NCBI GenBank assembly: GCA_033807775.1
Contig: CM066325.1
Coordinates: 15,130,301 to 15,194,300 of the forward strand
Direction of reading: 5' to 3'
Source of the DNA: Saussurea involucrata
Taxonomy: Eukaryota > Streptophyta > Magnoliopsida > Asterales > Asteraceae
Length of the DNA: 64,000 nucleotides
In this document: positions 1-12,528 of the stretch, piece by piece
How the letters are laid out: each line of letters begins with the position of its first letter
How positions within the stretch are numbered: the stretch's first letter is position 1
Translations under genes and position numbers: made by a program
Notes under the pieces: model-generated
What the model was told of the DNA's origin: nothing
Database searches by the model: none
Seen by the model: only the letters and a program-made list of their open reading frames with translations

Positions 1-140
1 CTACTTGCCTAGAAAGTTGGAGGAAAATCCAAGTTTAGGGGCCTAAAGTGACAATTTTCAAAGTTTAGGGGCCTAAACCGTCGTTTTTCAAACTATAGGG
101 ACCTAAGCTGTAATTTTAAAGAAAACAGATTTTTTAAACT

Positions 141-440
141 TAAACAACATTACATACTCCAAAATAGAACAATTGTGAACAAAAACATTATGTAAAATTT
201 AAACAACATTACATACTTCATACAATACATACATTAATAAACTTACACAAAGTTTAATACAAACTTAGATTAAAAATATCATGCCTTTTACAACAAAATA
301 CTAAATAACAAAATAAAATTTAAACAACATTACATACTCCAAAATAGAACAAATGTGAACAAGAACATTATGTAAAATTTAAACAACATTACATACATTA
401 ATAAACTTACACAAAGTTTAATACAAACTTAGATTAAAAA
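141..440. repeat. Imperfect direct repeat, two copies
   Basis: Positions 141-276 and 321-440 carry the same AT-rich sequence, from TAAACAACATTACATACTCC through AAACTTAGATTAAAAA. The second copy has lost about 16 bases in the middle. Bases 1-140 hold short phrases of the form 'aagtttaggggcctaaa' repeated three times. No coding potential is visible. The copies probably belong to an element truncated by the window edge. Confidence 0.75.
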
Positions 441-1205
441 ATGAAAGATGCGGACAAAATTAGCGGGAGTATAAAAAAACTTACCTCGTCCGACATTGTG
501 ATAAAAAAAACGTGTATCCCACTCTCGTTGACTTCACGTGGCCAAAATTGTAGAGGAAAGGGGGGACCAATGTTCTTAAAAAATTAGGGTGTGGGGCATG
601 TGGTTGTTTTTAAATGAAACGCAATGGCAGTGGGGGACCTGAGCCGCCAAAATTAGGGTTTGCTCCGCACTCGCAAGTGCGGATGCGGAGAGGGTCGGGT
701 CGGCTCGGTGTCTAACTCGGTTTTGTCTTGAAACGACGTCGTTTTGGGGTTAGAGTGCGGTCCGCACTGGACCGGGTCGGGTCCGAGTGCAGACCCATGG
801 CTATTTTCGTGAGTTGGGAGAGAGTTTTGCTATTTTCTCACTTTGGATTTCTGATTTGGCTATTTTGGTCAATTTCCCTAAAGTTATGTCTCAAATAATT
901 TAAATTATTACCTATAAATTTAAAAAAGTAATGTTAATATAAAAAATCACAAATAGCATTTATTGAGAATCTTCATTTGTCATTTACTATTTCATAAACA
1001 AGTTAGTGCCACCTTAAAAAGGTGTTGTGGGTGGACAAATGAACCCCATCTACTACAATATAATATTTGCAAGCCATTTTTTTTTACCAATAATGGTCTT
1101 TTATAGAAAATAAATTTTATGGTAGGTAAATCTATACAAAAATGTCAGTAAAACTTTTACTAACATTATTCAGACTCGTCCACAAAAGTTGCTATAACAT
1201 TTTCC
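441..1205. other. Non-coding stretch, no gene seen
   Basis: No open frame of note. Around 665-800 the base composition turns GC-rich, with short palindromes: CCGCACTCGCAAGTGCGG at about 667 and AAACGACGTCGTTT at about 731. These look like parts of a degraded repeat rather than a gene. Confidence 0.4.
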
Positions 1206-1893
1206 CTCTAACACCGTCAATTAATTTTTGTTAGTGACCCTTCCCTCCCTCAACTTTCATTTTTATTAACAGGTTTAGTCCATCAAACTATTTTAACAGA
1301 TTTGGTCCCTCATAGTACTTTTCATTTTTTATAACAGATTTGGTTCTCCCTCAACTTTCATTTTTAGGATATGGTCCCTCAATTTTTTCAATAAACTTTT
1401 TGGCACAAACATATACTAAAAAATGGGACTGTCAAATGATAAATTAATAAATATATATTAAAGAAATATTGATTACATATTAAATATATAAAAATGTTAT
1501 AATTTAGCATCAACCAATTAGATTTTATTTAATGTTTTGACTAATTAAAATATTAAATTTATCAAAATTGTATTTTATTTTAGCTAAAAAAATCAAAAAA
1601 AAATTGTGAAAGGATAAAATAATTTAATGATAAAATTTAAGATTCAAGTTTTATTTAATTAATTTGCTCATTATATTAAGAAGATATATGTTTGTGCCAA
1701 AAAACTTATTGAAAATTTTGAGGGACCATATCCTAAAAATGAAAGTTGAAGGAGGACCAAATTTGTTATAAAAATGAAAAGTACTATGAGGGATCAAATA
1801 TGTTAAAGTAGTTTGAGGGACTAAACCTGTTAATAAAAATGAAAGTTGAGGGAGGGGAGGGTCACTAACGGAAATTAATTGACGGTATTAGAG
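1206..1893. repeat. Long inverted-repeat (foldback) element
   Basis: The left arm at 1206-1416 (starting CTCTAACACCGTCAATT) is matched in reverse complement by 1684-1893 (ending AATTGACGGTATTAGAG). The arms are about 210 bp with scattered mismatches around a 267-bp AT-rich spacer. No target duplication was identified and no protein is encoded. A transcript through it would fold into a long hairpin. It could be a foldback MITE or a rearranged inverted duplication. Confidence 0.8.
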
Positions 1894-2723
1894 GAATGGA
1901 CCTTATCCGTTATGAAACATGAAACTATAGGGACGTTCTTTGTTAAAAGAAAAGTTCAGGGACCTTACTCGTTAATTTATGTAAACCACAAGGACCAAAT
2001 TTGAATTTAACTCTATATTATATTATTATTAATACCCTCTTTCTCTTATTCGCTTCGTCGGATCCTGACTACCCCTCCCTTTCCCTCCCGCCCTCGACCC
2101 CAACACATATATATATTCATCTTTCTTTAATGACCCATCCGCGGAGGCCAAAAATGTTATCCGTCAATCATCTTATGCAACCCACCCTTCCGCCGCCCTC
2201 CATCTCCCTTTCTTCTCACATCGACCCATCCTTTCTCCTCGTTGTCACGAGCCATATCCTAACCCTACCTTCATTTCTATATCTCGAGCTTCATGAACCG
2301 ATCAATCATCTTTGTCAAAACATGGACACACATACATCCTCTCATATTGTATATCCATCTCTCTCTCTCTCTCTCTCCAACACACACAAAGCAAGTCCTT
2401 AATATTCCGCAACACGACACTATCATTGATTCTATCTATAATGGCTTATGTATGTGTATGTGTTTCACTTAAGATGGAGGTACATGGTTATGTATGTGTC
2501 TTAATATACGTGGGTATGTTTAATTTGGGTGTCTTGTTTGTGTTAAAGCTACATGAAATTATGTTATATGTATGTTTTGGGGATGACGGATTAAGGTTGA
2601 GGGTACGTGGGGGTAGAGTCATTGAAAAGGGAGGAGAGCGGGAGAATGGGTTGGCCGCTGGGTGGGTGTATTAATAGAAACAAAGACAAAACATTATCTA
2701 ATCAATATATATATATAGCCTTA
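1894..2723. other. Non-coding stretch with CT microsatellite
   Basis: Two open frames of 120-133 codons cross this stretch on the + strand, but they are low-complexity (Ser/Leu/Pro-rich from CT-rich DNA, including a (CT)n run near 2360-2382) and show no domain. I see no supportable gene. Confidence 0.45.
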
Positions 2724-3935
2724 GGTTCAATAGAGAAGTCCAAATATTTAGAGAAATAGAGAAGTGATCTTGGCCATTTATTCGGTCAAGATCGGTTATA
2801 ATTGGTCAAAAGTTGCGGCTTTAACTGGTCAAAAGTTGCGGCTGTTCCAAAAATAGAAGGGCAATTTCGTAACTTTTACAAAAAACACAGGCTGAGTTCA
2901 TATATGAACTTTTGTAATTCACATATGAACTCTTTATAACTAATTCATATATGAATCTTGTGATTCATATATGAACCTTTGTGTTTCATATATAAAACTA
3001 ATTAACTGTAGGTTCATATATGAATCAGTTGAACCAATTAATTGATTCATATATGAATCTTTGTGATGCATATATGAATTTTTTTAACTAATTCATATAC
3101 GAACCTTTGTGTTCATATATGAAATTTTTTTAACTACTTCTCATATGAACAAATTAACTGATTCATATATGAATCACAAAGGTTCATGTAAAGCCCGTAT
3201 CCCGGTATGTAATTTTTCTTTGGATTAATTCTTTTTAAAAGTTTTTTTTAACGTGGTTTCCGTTAATGGGGTTAGACGATTTGGACCTAATTGTTAAAAC
3301 TGTCGAACGTTGGTTAGTTTGCGAGAAGAATATAGTTGAGGGATCAAAATTGTTTAAGGGCCAAATTGTGATGTATTCGGCCCATGCATGACCCAAACCG
3401 TAATCCATGCTTCCTGAGGTGTTTGTGTGTTTGTTTATTGTCCTAGCCCATGCAATCCCAAGCAAAAACCCACGTTTAATTTTGGAGTGTCCTTTTCGTG
3501 AGTCTCAACCAAAAGCAAGAAACCCTAACACCTCCTTCCCTACTGCCGTGAAACCACCACCACCACCACCACCAGCACGCCGCTGCTGCCACCACCCGCT
3601 GCCGGTGTGCAACGAGAGAGAGTGAAGCCGAGAGAGAGAGATCAGCGAGAGGGAGAGATCAGCAGAGAGAGAGAGACGATCGGAAGGGGTCGAGTTGTCG
3701 TCATGGTCTCGTTGTCATCGCCAAGGTAAGGTTCCGTTCTTCCATTCCTTTCATTCTTTGTCGTCGCCGCCGCCGGCGACCACCGCTGCCGGAGATGGCA
3801 GTGGGTGGTGCCGGGTGTTGTTCAGTTTCGTTAACCTGTAATAGCTAAACCCTAACCCGAAACCTTAATCACGTTACCGTTTATAAAATCGTTATTTTAT
3901 GAAAATTAAAGTGTGCTGTCCAGTTTTCATGTAAC

Positions 3936-4495
3936 CATAACTTTTCCGTCGTAACTCCGTTTGAGCCGAAACTGGCGCCCACGGTTCAAGTTCAGGGTCG
4001 AGCACGTTTTCCGTGTTTTAGCGGAAAACTGGTTCGGTCTCTAGCTGGGCGAAAAAGTGGTCGCAAGTTCGGTGTTTCGTCATTTTATGTGAAAATTAGT
4101 TTTCTGTCCAGTTCGTATTTCGGCCATAACTTTCTCGTCGTAACTCGGTTTGAGGCGATTCTGGTGTCCACGGTTCACATTCTGTGTCGGGCACGTTTTT
4201 CGTGTTTTAGCGAAAGGCTGGTTCGGCCCCTAGCTAGGCGGAAAACTTCTGTTTTTACAGCAGGTCGGTAAACCGACAGTGTTGTAATCTGCCACTGTTT
4301 TGTCATGGTCATAACTTTCCGCTCGTAACTCGGTTTGGGGTGAAAACGGTGTCAAAAGTTCCCTTTTTGAGTCCAGAAACTTTTCTGTGTTTTGTGCAAA
4401 ACCCAGTTCGGAACGTAGCTTAGGCCAAATCGTCGTTTTATACTGATAAGTGCTGTTTTTCGCTGTTCTCCGGGCTGATCTTATAAAATCCGTAA
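3936..4495. repeat. Three degenerate ~187-bp units in the LTR
   Basis: Units start at 3936, 4125 and 4310. Each opens with CATAACTTT(C)CGTCGTAACT and carries 'CGGTTTGAG', 'GTGTC(C)ACGGTTC' and 'CTGGTTCGG' blocks in the same order. The third unit is most diverged. The right LTR has the same three units from about 10818. This is an older duplication than the 50-bp array downstream. Confidence 0.75.
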
Positions 4496-4922
4496 TTAAA
4501 TGTAGAAAAATCGTTAGGAGGTGTATAATATGTCCTTGGAACCCTAGCTCAGAGTACTTTCTGGTCATGAAATAATATTGGGAATTTTATGGATTTAAAG
4601 GGGTCGAAACAGGTCCCGAACAGACCTGTTTGGCGAGAGCGGAAAATGGTTTTAGTGACGGTTTAAGCGTGTGTCGTGTCATAGGGTCCGGGTCTCGTAT
4701 TGACACGTTTTAACATGCGTTTAGGTGCTGGGAAGTGACCGTAATTGTGAAGCTTGAATTGTGTTATTAAGTTGGGCGCGCATTCGAGGTGAGTTCTCTC
4801 ACTGTGTAGTTAGGGGTTGTATGCATGTCATAATAGTTTGTATGTACTATTGTCTTTGTGGTGTGAACTAGTTGTTTGTGGTGTGTAATATTTGATTGGT
4901 TTGAATGCTTGGTATAAATGTG

Positions 4923-5272
4923 TTACATTACAATTCGGTGGGACCGAGGCCTCGATGGTACTGAGGTGTTGGTTACATTACAATTCGGTGGGACCGAGGC
5001 CTCGATGGTACTGAGGTGTTGGTTACATTGCAATTCGGTGGGACCGAGGCCTCGATGGTACTGAGGTGTTGGATACATTGCAATTCGGTGGGACCGAGGC
5101 CTCGATGGTACTGAGGTGTTGGATACATTGCAATTCGGTGGGACCGAGGCCTCGATGGTACTGAGGTGTTGGTTACATTACAATTCGGTGGGACCGAGGC
5201 CTCGATGGTACTGAGGTGTTGGATACATTACAATTCGGTGGGACTGATGCCTCGATGGTACTGAGGTGTTGG
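4923..5272. repeat. Seven-copy 50-bp tandem array in left LTR
   Basis: There are exactly seven 50-bp units, starting at 4923, 4973, 5023, 5073, 5123, 5173 and 5223. The core is AATTCGGTGGGACCGAGGCC followed by TCGATGGTACTGAGGTGTTGG, with only a few variant bases between units. Each unit contains the palindrome GAGGCCTC. Confidence 0.95.
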
Positions 5273-5386
5273 ATACATAATTACTTGTAGATGTTTACTC
5301 GTTTTATGTAACTGTGATGTTGTTGCTTATGTGCGGATATGGGTGATGTGTATATAATTCCTATCTGCGCATGTGTTGGAATTCAC

Positions 5387-5401
5387 TAAGCTTCGTGCTT
5401 A
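5387..5401 (+). other. Conserved LTR hairpin after ACTCACT-type motif (LARD)
   Basis: ATTCACT is followed by the stem TAAGC, loop TTCGT and stem GCTTA, 259 bp from the LTR 3' end. Hairpins in the same position but with different stem bases occur in the LTRs at 44984 and 53727. Confidence 0.6.
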
Positions 5402-5649
5402 CCCTTTCCCAATAAACTGTGGTTTCAGGTACGGGCGGCTCCAAGGCGTGACGAGTACACACTGGCGCGCGAGAAGAGCTGGTTGCTTTATGATTTTAAT
5501 AATTAAACGTTTATTCCGCTGGTTTTATTTTATAAAGACATTAATTATGTGTTTGCAAACGAAACGTTGGGATCATTTATTGAGTTGTTATCAATGAATT
5601 GTTTATTTAAAAATTTAAATTCGCTTGTAATTTTTGGGACGTTACAACT

Positions 5650-5661
5650 TGGTATCAGAGC
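5650..5661 (+). other. Primer-binding site (initiator tRNA-Met)
   Basis: TGGTATCAGAGC begins three bases after the left LTR. It is complementary to the 3' end of plant initiator tRNA-Met, the standard primer for Ty3 elements of this type. Confidence 0.93.
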
Positions 5662-8600
5662 ACAGCTTGAGTGAATCAAACGCACCTCGGTGTGTTTGGT
5701 CTCAAGTTGCGGTTGGGAAATTTTCAAATTCTTTATTAAATCCTTTTTGGAAAATAAAAGAAAGGAAAACCCGTTTGAGAAACGGTGATCGATGGCGCAG
5801 TGTGTACAGTCAGCCGGAGCCAAGGGGAAAGGTACGGTACTTAGTGTTTTATTGCTTTCTAGATCATAGAGTATGCATGCTAGATTGCCTGTTGTGGACA
5901 CTATGCTGTATGTTGAACTACTTGCTATTAGGAATTTATGCTAATTATGATAGGTTACTAAGTGGATGCCCTCTAGGTTGTATGCAGTAAGAGATTTATA
6001 GCCTTAGAATATTCGATTTAGTTCTATTGCGCAGCTCTTGTTTGAGTCCAACCGTTCTAGGATAGAGTCTTGTATTCGACTGTCTATTTGTTTCGCACTG
6101 CATATAATCGGGTATTCGCGAGGTCACCCGTTATAATTAGTAGGGATTCGGTAGTAGCAAGGGTAGTGGGATAAGAGGAAGTTCCTAGAGAGCTGGGAAG
6201 GGTGTTATTGTATGAGTACGTGTGCTAGATTGCTTTCTAGAACATAGGGGTATGTATGCTAATTTGCTTGGTGCTTGTTACACTGTATTGCATGTCTGCT
6301 GCTTGCTATTAGGGATTTGGCAGTAGCAAGGGTAGTGGTTTGGATGGAATTCCTAGGGAGCTAGGAAGAGTGTGTACATATGCCGGTGCGGGCATATGTG
6401 TATAGTTTCGGCGAGAAACTACTTGGACCCCTTGGGATGGAACTCGGAACGGGCGATGATAGGTGTGGATGGTAGTAGTAGAGCTCCTACTACCGGAAGC
6501 ACAGGATCAATGCTCGAGTCGGGGAAGTCACGAGGAATCCAAGGAGTTGGGCGTGAGTGTTGTTAGTGTGCGTTGTTATGTGCTAATAACGCGTTGTATT
6601 GTCTACCCATAATAGCATCACAAGGAGGAACAACTATAGTAAACCTACTAGTACAGGTGTGTACTCGAAGTGTTTTGAGGTGATGACCGTTGGGGGTAGT
6701 GATGAAGGTCCTAAACTAGTAGTCGTTGGAATAGAAAGACGATTCTAATATTAGTCACTTGGAGTGACGATAGGGATGACAATAGTAGACCAGAGAGTTT
6801 CGGAGTAGTAGGGGTCGAGACGTTGAATGCCGAATGAGTCATGCACGAAGTTATTTTGGAAATGAGATTGCATTAACAAATTCTTGTGTTTCAAACCTTT
6901 GTATGGACGGTGTTTTGGAACTTTGGGAAATGTCTAGCACACACACAAGATTTCGAATTATAATTTTGAAAATGCTTGAAACCGTTTTATCACGGGAGTT
7001 GAAAACTTTGTGAAAGATTGTTTCATTTGTTTATTTTCCAACGGTTCTTTCGGGTACGATGTTATCCATGTTTTGTGGTGGTTAAGATGTTGGGTAAGTG
7101 ACTACGGCTTGAGACTCTAACATTGGAACTTCTCCACATGTGTTAGAGTTGAGACGGAAAGTTACATTCCACGATGTCTGTATAAAGGCTATTCTGGTGA
7201 TTGTTTAAAATGAGTTTGGAATTCTAGTGTCGCTTAACTTTTCGTTCGAGAGTTTGTATTACTAAGTGTTTTATTGCAAATAGTTCAGTGTGTGGATTGA
7301 TTCATGCGTGACATAAGTGATGCATGGAGGAATTTTGGTAACATTTCATAAGGGTTGTTTAGTGCGCTTTTTAGTCAGCTAAAGGTTTTATTGACATTTC
7401 CATGAAAATGTGATTTATCGACTTAGGGGTATGCATACTGGGGTAACCTTTGTTCTCGACATTTTGATGAACGAGTCGTGCATGAAAATGTTTTAGTTCC
7501 TTTTTGTCGAAATGAAAGACCATTTGATCCAAGGAGTGTTTTAATGTTGTGAACATCATGCATACGATTACAATGTGTTATATTTTGGAAATATAAATGC
7601 GTAGATTTTTGACATTCGGTTAATTTAGAATTACCGATCATTTTTTTTCTTTTTTTTTTTGGGAAATTAAAAACTTTTGCTTTGGAGGAAACGAGTATTT
7701 TGAGCATTTTCGATAAATACATTTTTGAGCTATAATGTTTTGACGTTATATGCCCCAAGTACGAAACTTGAGGAAGTGTTACAAGCTTGCATGTCTGTCC
7801 CCAGTTTGAGATTTTATGAGGTTTTAGTCGATATTTCCAATTAGTAGAAGCGGACTGGTTTCTGTCTTCAAGTTTTAAACTTACACGAGACAGTTGTGTT
7901 TTAACAAAAATATATTTGTAAACCGTGTCATCGTTTTGTGTGATTAGCTGACGCGCGAAAAATTTGTGGCGAACCCTGTGCCACGTCTTTTTATGATTAA
8001 AAAGAAGAATTTTTGAATCAAATGTTGTGAAACTTATTTTGAATTATGTGCACACCTTTGTCGCACCCTGTTTAAGGTTAAGCGGTTACTTTAAGTGCAT
8101 GTCATGAGTCAATCCATACTGGAATCGAGGCGGTTCATTTTAAAGAAATTATTTATTACGCTTTGCTTTTGAGTGAGTAAACCGAACTGCAATGGAACGA
8201 TTTTCAACATGATTTTCCTATGTGGGACGAGCGTGTCCAGTTTTGCGTAACTATCGATCTGGTAATAGTAGTTTTATTACATACGATCTTTTTGAGATGA
8301 AAATCCTGATGTTGGAATATTTTGTAAATGATTTTGTAAACCATTTGGGGAAATGTGCTTTTAAGTGTTATGTGTCCTTTCGAGAATTTTAAGGGTGTGA
8401 GTGCTTTTGGAAAACAAAACCCCCAAAAATTAAGCCTACTCAGAAGCAGTGGGAAGCATAATACATGAGGCCAAGGCGCTTTTAAGCCCTCTAGTTCATA
8501 ATAATTTTAACGTGTATTCGAGAGGTTTGAAGAAAAATCAAAAGCCATCATCGAAGACACTGAAGAGTTAGAGTTACTGCCGCCGTTTACCGGGGCTTCC

Positions 8601-9648
8601 ATTCAAAGCTTATAACACTTCTCCTTCCGACTTTCCAGCACCGGGCAGGTGTCAGACTCTATACATCGTGTTACCACTTAGCAGAGTCCTGTGTTTTTAA
8701 TAAACAGTCGCTACCCCCTGGTATGTGCCGCTTTCCTAATCAAAAGATAGGAGAGCACCCCTTCTAATCTTTTGTTTAACCCGTGTTGAGTCTGGGACTA
8801 AGGTTGATTTCAGAATATTGCTTGCTTAAACTTTGTTTAAACGTATTTTCCGACCTATGGGTCTAGCAAGCGTGGAGCATTTTGCTCGGTTTTGACTTGG
8901 AGTTAGTCATGGGCCAATTGCCCGGTTTTAATGGCTCGATGTGGAGTCTAGTTGATGAGTTGTTTTTGTCGCACCGTTTGGCATTCTTTGCACGTTGAGT
9001 GTTTACATGCTTGGGTGAGTGAGTCAATCCGGAATAGGCATGTTGTGGGTAGGCTGTTTGCTTTGGATCCTTAGACACGTTAGTCAGTCGTTGGTAATGG
9101 TCGGTTGGGTATCTCGGGGTGGGACCCCGGTATTCATGTGTTTTAACCTAGACTTTCCAGTAGGTACTAGGAGGATATGGTTGTGGGCACTTACCTGGGA
9201 GGTAGTTCCGGTGTGCTGGGTCTTGAGGCGTTAACTGGGAGGTAGACGTCAAGGTGTATCCTCGATACGGTGTGACTTGGCTTCGTAGAGCAAGTGTGGA
9301 TGATACGTCGACGGTGGAAGGTAGATATCCCACGCGCGTTAGTACTGTAGGCCGAATAGTATCGGTTAAGGGATTGATGCCCTTTGTTATTTAGAGAATA
9401 AATGCGCATCAACCATTTTGAGGTAGGTGGTATATTTAGGTGTCGACTTTTGGGCTTGAGGCCAAACACCTTTAGTATAATCGGAGAGTTGTAGCCGGTT
9501 TTAAGATAATCATGGTGACGGTAGTAGTAACCCTGAAATGATCACTTGTGATGGATGGTTATGGTGGAATGACCTACGTGAGTGTTAGTTGTTTTGGTTG
9601 TGGGGGACATCTTTTGGTGTTAGTGTCTAGGATAATACCACGCTTATG

Positions 9649-9822
9649 TTTGTTATTGTAATCGGTTGGACCGATGTTCGGCGGGTGGCCGATGTTTGTT
9701 ATTGTAATCGGTGGGACCGATGTTCGGCGGGTGGCCGATGTTCGGCGGGTGGCCGATGTTCGGCGGGTGGCCGATGTTTGTTATTGTAATCGGTTGGACC
9801 GATGTTCGACAGGGGGTCGATG
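9649..9822. repeat. Minisatellite in LARD interior
   Basis: Alternating blocks of TGTTATTGTAATCGGTTGG, ACCGATG and TTCGGCGGGTGGCCGATG are repeated with different multiplicity; the second block occurs three times in a row near 9719-9777. Units contain short inverted parts (CGGT...ACCG). It is distinct from the 50-bp LTR array. Confidence 0.85.
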
Positions 9823-10050
9823 TTTTGTTAATATAAGTTATTGAAAACTTTGGAGTCTTTTGGAATTCGTGGAAGTTAATCGACAGTTAAGGGTAGGAAT
9901 GATCGTAGTCGAGTATCCTGTAGGGTATACTGGTGAGCAGCTTTAGAATAGTTAGAGCTTGAAAGTGGATTGAGTTTGGGATATCATCAAATGCGAGAGA
10001 ATTATTAAGAGCTGTTTGCGGACGTAGACTTCGGGGACGAAGTCTAATTC

Positions 10051-10064
10051 AAGTGGGGGAGAGT
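10051..10064 (+). other. Polypurine tract of the LARD
   Basis: AAGTGGGGGAGAGT lies immediately before the right LTR, preceded by CTTCGGGGACGAAGT. This is the usual plus-strand primer context of Tekay/Del-like Ty3 elements. Confidence 0.88.
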
Positions 10065-12528
10065 TGTAAAGCCCGTATCCCGGTATGTAATTTTTCTTTG
10101 GATTAATTCTTTTTAAAAGTTTTTTTTTACGTGGTTTCCGTTAATGGGGTTAGACGATTTGGACCTAATTGTTAAAACTGTCGAACGTTGGTTAGTTTGC
10201 GAGAAGAATATAGTTGAGGGATCAAAATTGTTTAAGGGCCAAATTGTGATGTATTCGGCCCATGCATGACCCAAACCGTAATCCATGCTTCCTGAGGTGT
10301 TTGTGTGTTTGTTTATTGTCCTAGCCCATGCAATCCCAAGCAAAAACCCACGTTTAATTTTGGAGTGTCCTTTTCGTGAGTCTCAACCAAAAGCAAGAAA
10401 CCCTAACACCTCCTTCCCTACTGCCGTGAAACCACCACCACCACCACCACCAGCAGCACGCCGCTGCTGCCACCACCCGCTGCCGGTGTGCAACGAGAGA
10501 GAGTGAAGCCGAGAGAGAGAGATCAGCGAGAGGGAGAGATCAGCAGAGAGAGAGAGACGATCGGAAGGGGTCGAGTTGTCGTCGTGGTCTCGTTGTCATC
10601 GCCAAGGTAAGGTTCCGTTCTTCCATTCCTTTCATTCTTTGTCGTCGCCGCCGCCGGCGACCACCGCTGCCGGAGATGGCAGTGGGTGGTGCCGGGTGTT
10701 GTTCAGTTTTCGTTAACCTGTAATAGCTAAACCCTAACCCGAAACCTTAATCACGTTACCGTTTATAAAATCGTTATTTTATGAAAATTAAAGTGTGCTG
10801 TCCAGTTTTCATGTAACCATAACTTTTCCGTCGTAACTCCGTTTGAGCCGAAACTGGCGCCCACGGTTCAAGTTCAGGGTCGAGCACGTTTTCCGTGTTT
10901 TAGCGGAAAACTGGTTCGGTCTCTAGCTGGGCGAAAAAGTGGTCGCAAGTTCGGTGTTTCGTCATTTTATGTGAAAATTAGTTTTCTGTCCAGTTCGTAT
11001 TTCGGCCATAACTTTCTCGGCGTAACTCGGTTTGAGGCGATTCTGGTGTCCACGGTTCACATTCTGTGTCGGGCACGTTTTTCGTGTTTTAGCGAAAGGC
11101 TGGTTCGGCCCCTAGCTAGGCGGAAAACTTCTGTTTTTACAGCAGGTCGGTAAACCGACAGTGTTGTAATCTGCCACTGTTTTGTCATGGTCATAACTTT
11201 CTGCTCGTAACTCGGTTTGGGGTGAAATCGGTGTCAAAAGTTCCCTTTTTGAGTCCAGAAACTTTTCTGTGTTTTGTGCAAAACCCAGTTCGGAACGTAG
11301 CTTAGGCCAAATCGTCGTTTTATACTGATAAGTGCTGTTTTTCGCTGTTCTGCGGGCTGATCTTATAAAATCCGTAATTAAATGTAGAAAAATCGTTAGG
11401 AGGTGTATAATATGTCCTTGGAACCCTAGCTCAGAGTACTTTCTGGTCATGAAATAATATTGAGAATTTTATGGATTTAAAGGGGTCGAAACAGGTCCCG
11501 AACAGACCTGTTTGGCGAGAGCGGAAAATGGTTTTAGTGACGGTTTAAGCGTGTGTCGTGTCATAGGGTCCGGGTCTCGTATTGACACGTTTTAACATGC
11601 GTTTAGGTGCTGGGAAGTGACCGTAATTGTGAAGCTTGAATTGTGTTATTAAGCTGGGCGCGCATTCGAGGTGAGTTCTCTCACTGTGTAGTTAGGGGTT
11701 GTATGCATGTCATAATAGTTTGTATGTACTATTGTCTTTGTGGTGTGAACTAGTTGTTTGTGGTGTGTAATATTTGATTGGCTTGAATGCTTGGTATAAA
11801 TGTGTTACATTACAATTCGGTGGGACCGAGGCCTCGATGGTACTGAGGTGTTGGTTACATTACAATTCGGTGGGACCGAGGCCTCGATGGTACTGAGGTG
11901 TTGGTTACATTACAATTCGGTGGGACCGAGGCCTCGATGGTACTGAGGTGTTGGATACATTGCAATTCGGTGGGACCGAGGCCTCGATGGTACTGAGGTG
12001 TTGGATACATTGCAATTCGGTGGGACCGAGGCTTCGATGGTACTGAGGTGTTGGTTACATTACAATTCGGTGGGACCGAGGCCTCGATGGTACTGAGGTG
12101 TTGGATACATTACAATTCGGTGGGACTGAGGCCTCGATGGTACTGAGGTGTTGGATACATAATTACTTGTAGATGTTTACTCGTTTTATGTAACTGTGAT
12201 GTTGTTGCTTATGTGCGGATATGGGTGATGTGTATATAATTCCTATCTGCGCATGTGTTGGAATTCACTAAGCTTCGTGCTTACCCTTTCCCAATAAACT
12301 GTGGTTTCAGGTACGGGCGGCTCCAAGGCGTGACGAGTACACACTGGCGCGCGAGAAGAGCTGGTTGCTTTATGATTTTAATAATTAAACGTTTATTCCG
12401 CTGGTTTTATTTTATAAAGACATTAATTATGTGTTTGCAAACGAAACGTTGGGATCATTTATTGAGTTGTTATCAATGAATTGTTTATTTAAAAATTTAA
12501 ATTCGCTTGTAATTTTTGGGACGTTACA
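10065..12528 (+). repeat. LARD right LTR
   Basis: The right LTR is 2464 bp and nearly identical to the left. Differences include an extra CAG near 10453, one extra T near 10709, and a handful of substitutions, several inside the 50-bp array (seven copies at 11805-12154). Confidence 0.93.
11805..12154. repeat. Seven-copy 50-bp tandem array in right LTR
   Basis: Same array and same copy number as in the left LTR. Equal copy number fits a single recent reverse-transcription event with little slippage since. Confidence 0.94.

Larger units (their letters stand above)
3187..5646 (+). repeat. LARD left LTR
   Basis: The left LTR is 2460 bp with TG...CA ends. It holds the GA-rich leader near 3620-3680, three degenerate ~187-bp units, a seven-copy 50-bp array and the ACTCACT-type hairpin near its 3' end. 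Open frames of 60-118 codons inside it recur in the right LTR without any domain and are taken as chance. Confidence 0.93.
5647..10064 (+). other. Non-coding interior of the LARD
   Basis: There are 4418 bp between the LTRs without any frame above 118 codons and no recognisable gag, protease, reverse transcriptase, RNase H or integrase motif. The + strand is T/G-rich. The same sequence, diverged and inverted, appears at 62190-64000. One 19-base exact match links 7775-7793 with 62206-62224, and further stretches match between 6860-7170 and 63480-63830. That shows the interior is a family sequence and not a random deletion scar. Confidence 0.8.
3187..12528 (+). mobile_element. LARD-type non-autonomous Ty3 LTR retrotransposon
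   Basis: This is a complete LTR element of 9342 bp flanked by the 5-bp duplication GTTCA (3182-3186 and 12529-12533). Each LTR is about 2.46 kb and runs TGTAAAGCCCG to GGGACGTTACA. A primer-binding site complementary to initiator tRNA-Met follows the left LTR and a polypurine tract precedes the right LTR. The 4.4-kb interior has no gag or pol frame, so the element depends on proteins from a relative. The polypurine context (cggggacgaagt then gggggagagt) resembles that of the Tekay-like element at 43200, a plausible helper family. The LTRs differ by roughly 14 substitutions and a few small indels (counted by eye), which suggests fairly recent insertion. A diverged antisense relative occupies 62190-64000. 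Confidence 0.92.

Noticed and set aside
2001..2674. Two overlapping + strand frames of 133 and 120 codons
   Set aside because: Low-complexity composition from CT/TG-rich DNA, no recognisable domain, no intron or promoter evidence.
4923..5272. CRISPR-like array of regular repeats
   Set aside because: Units are contiguous with no unique spacers, lie in a plant LTR, and recur identically in the other LTR.
3235..5990. Open frames of 60-118 codons in the first LTR (and repeated at 10113-12479)
   Set aside because: They repeat only because the LTR repeats, have no domain, and overlap each other on opposite strands.
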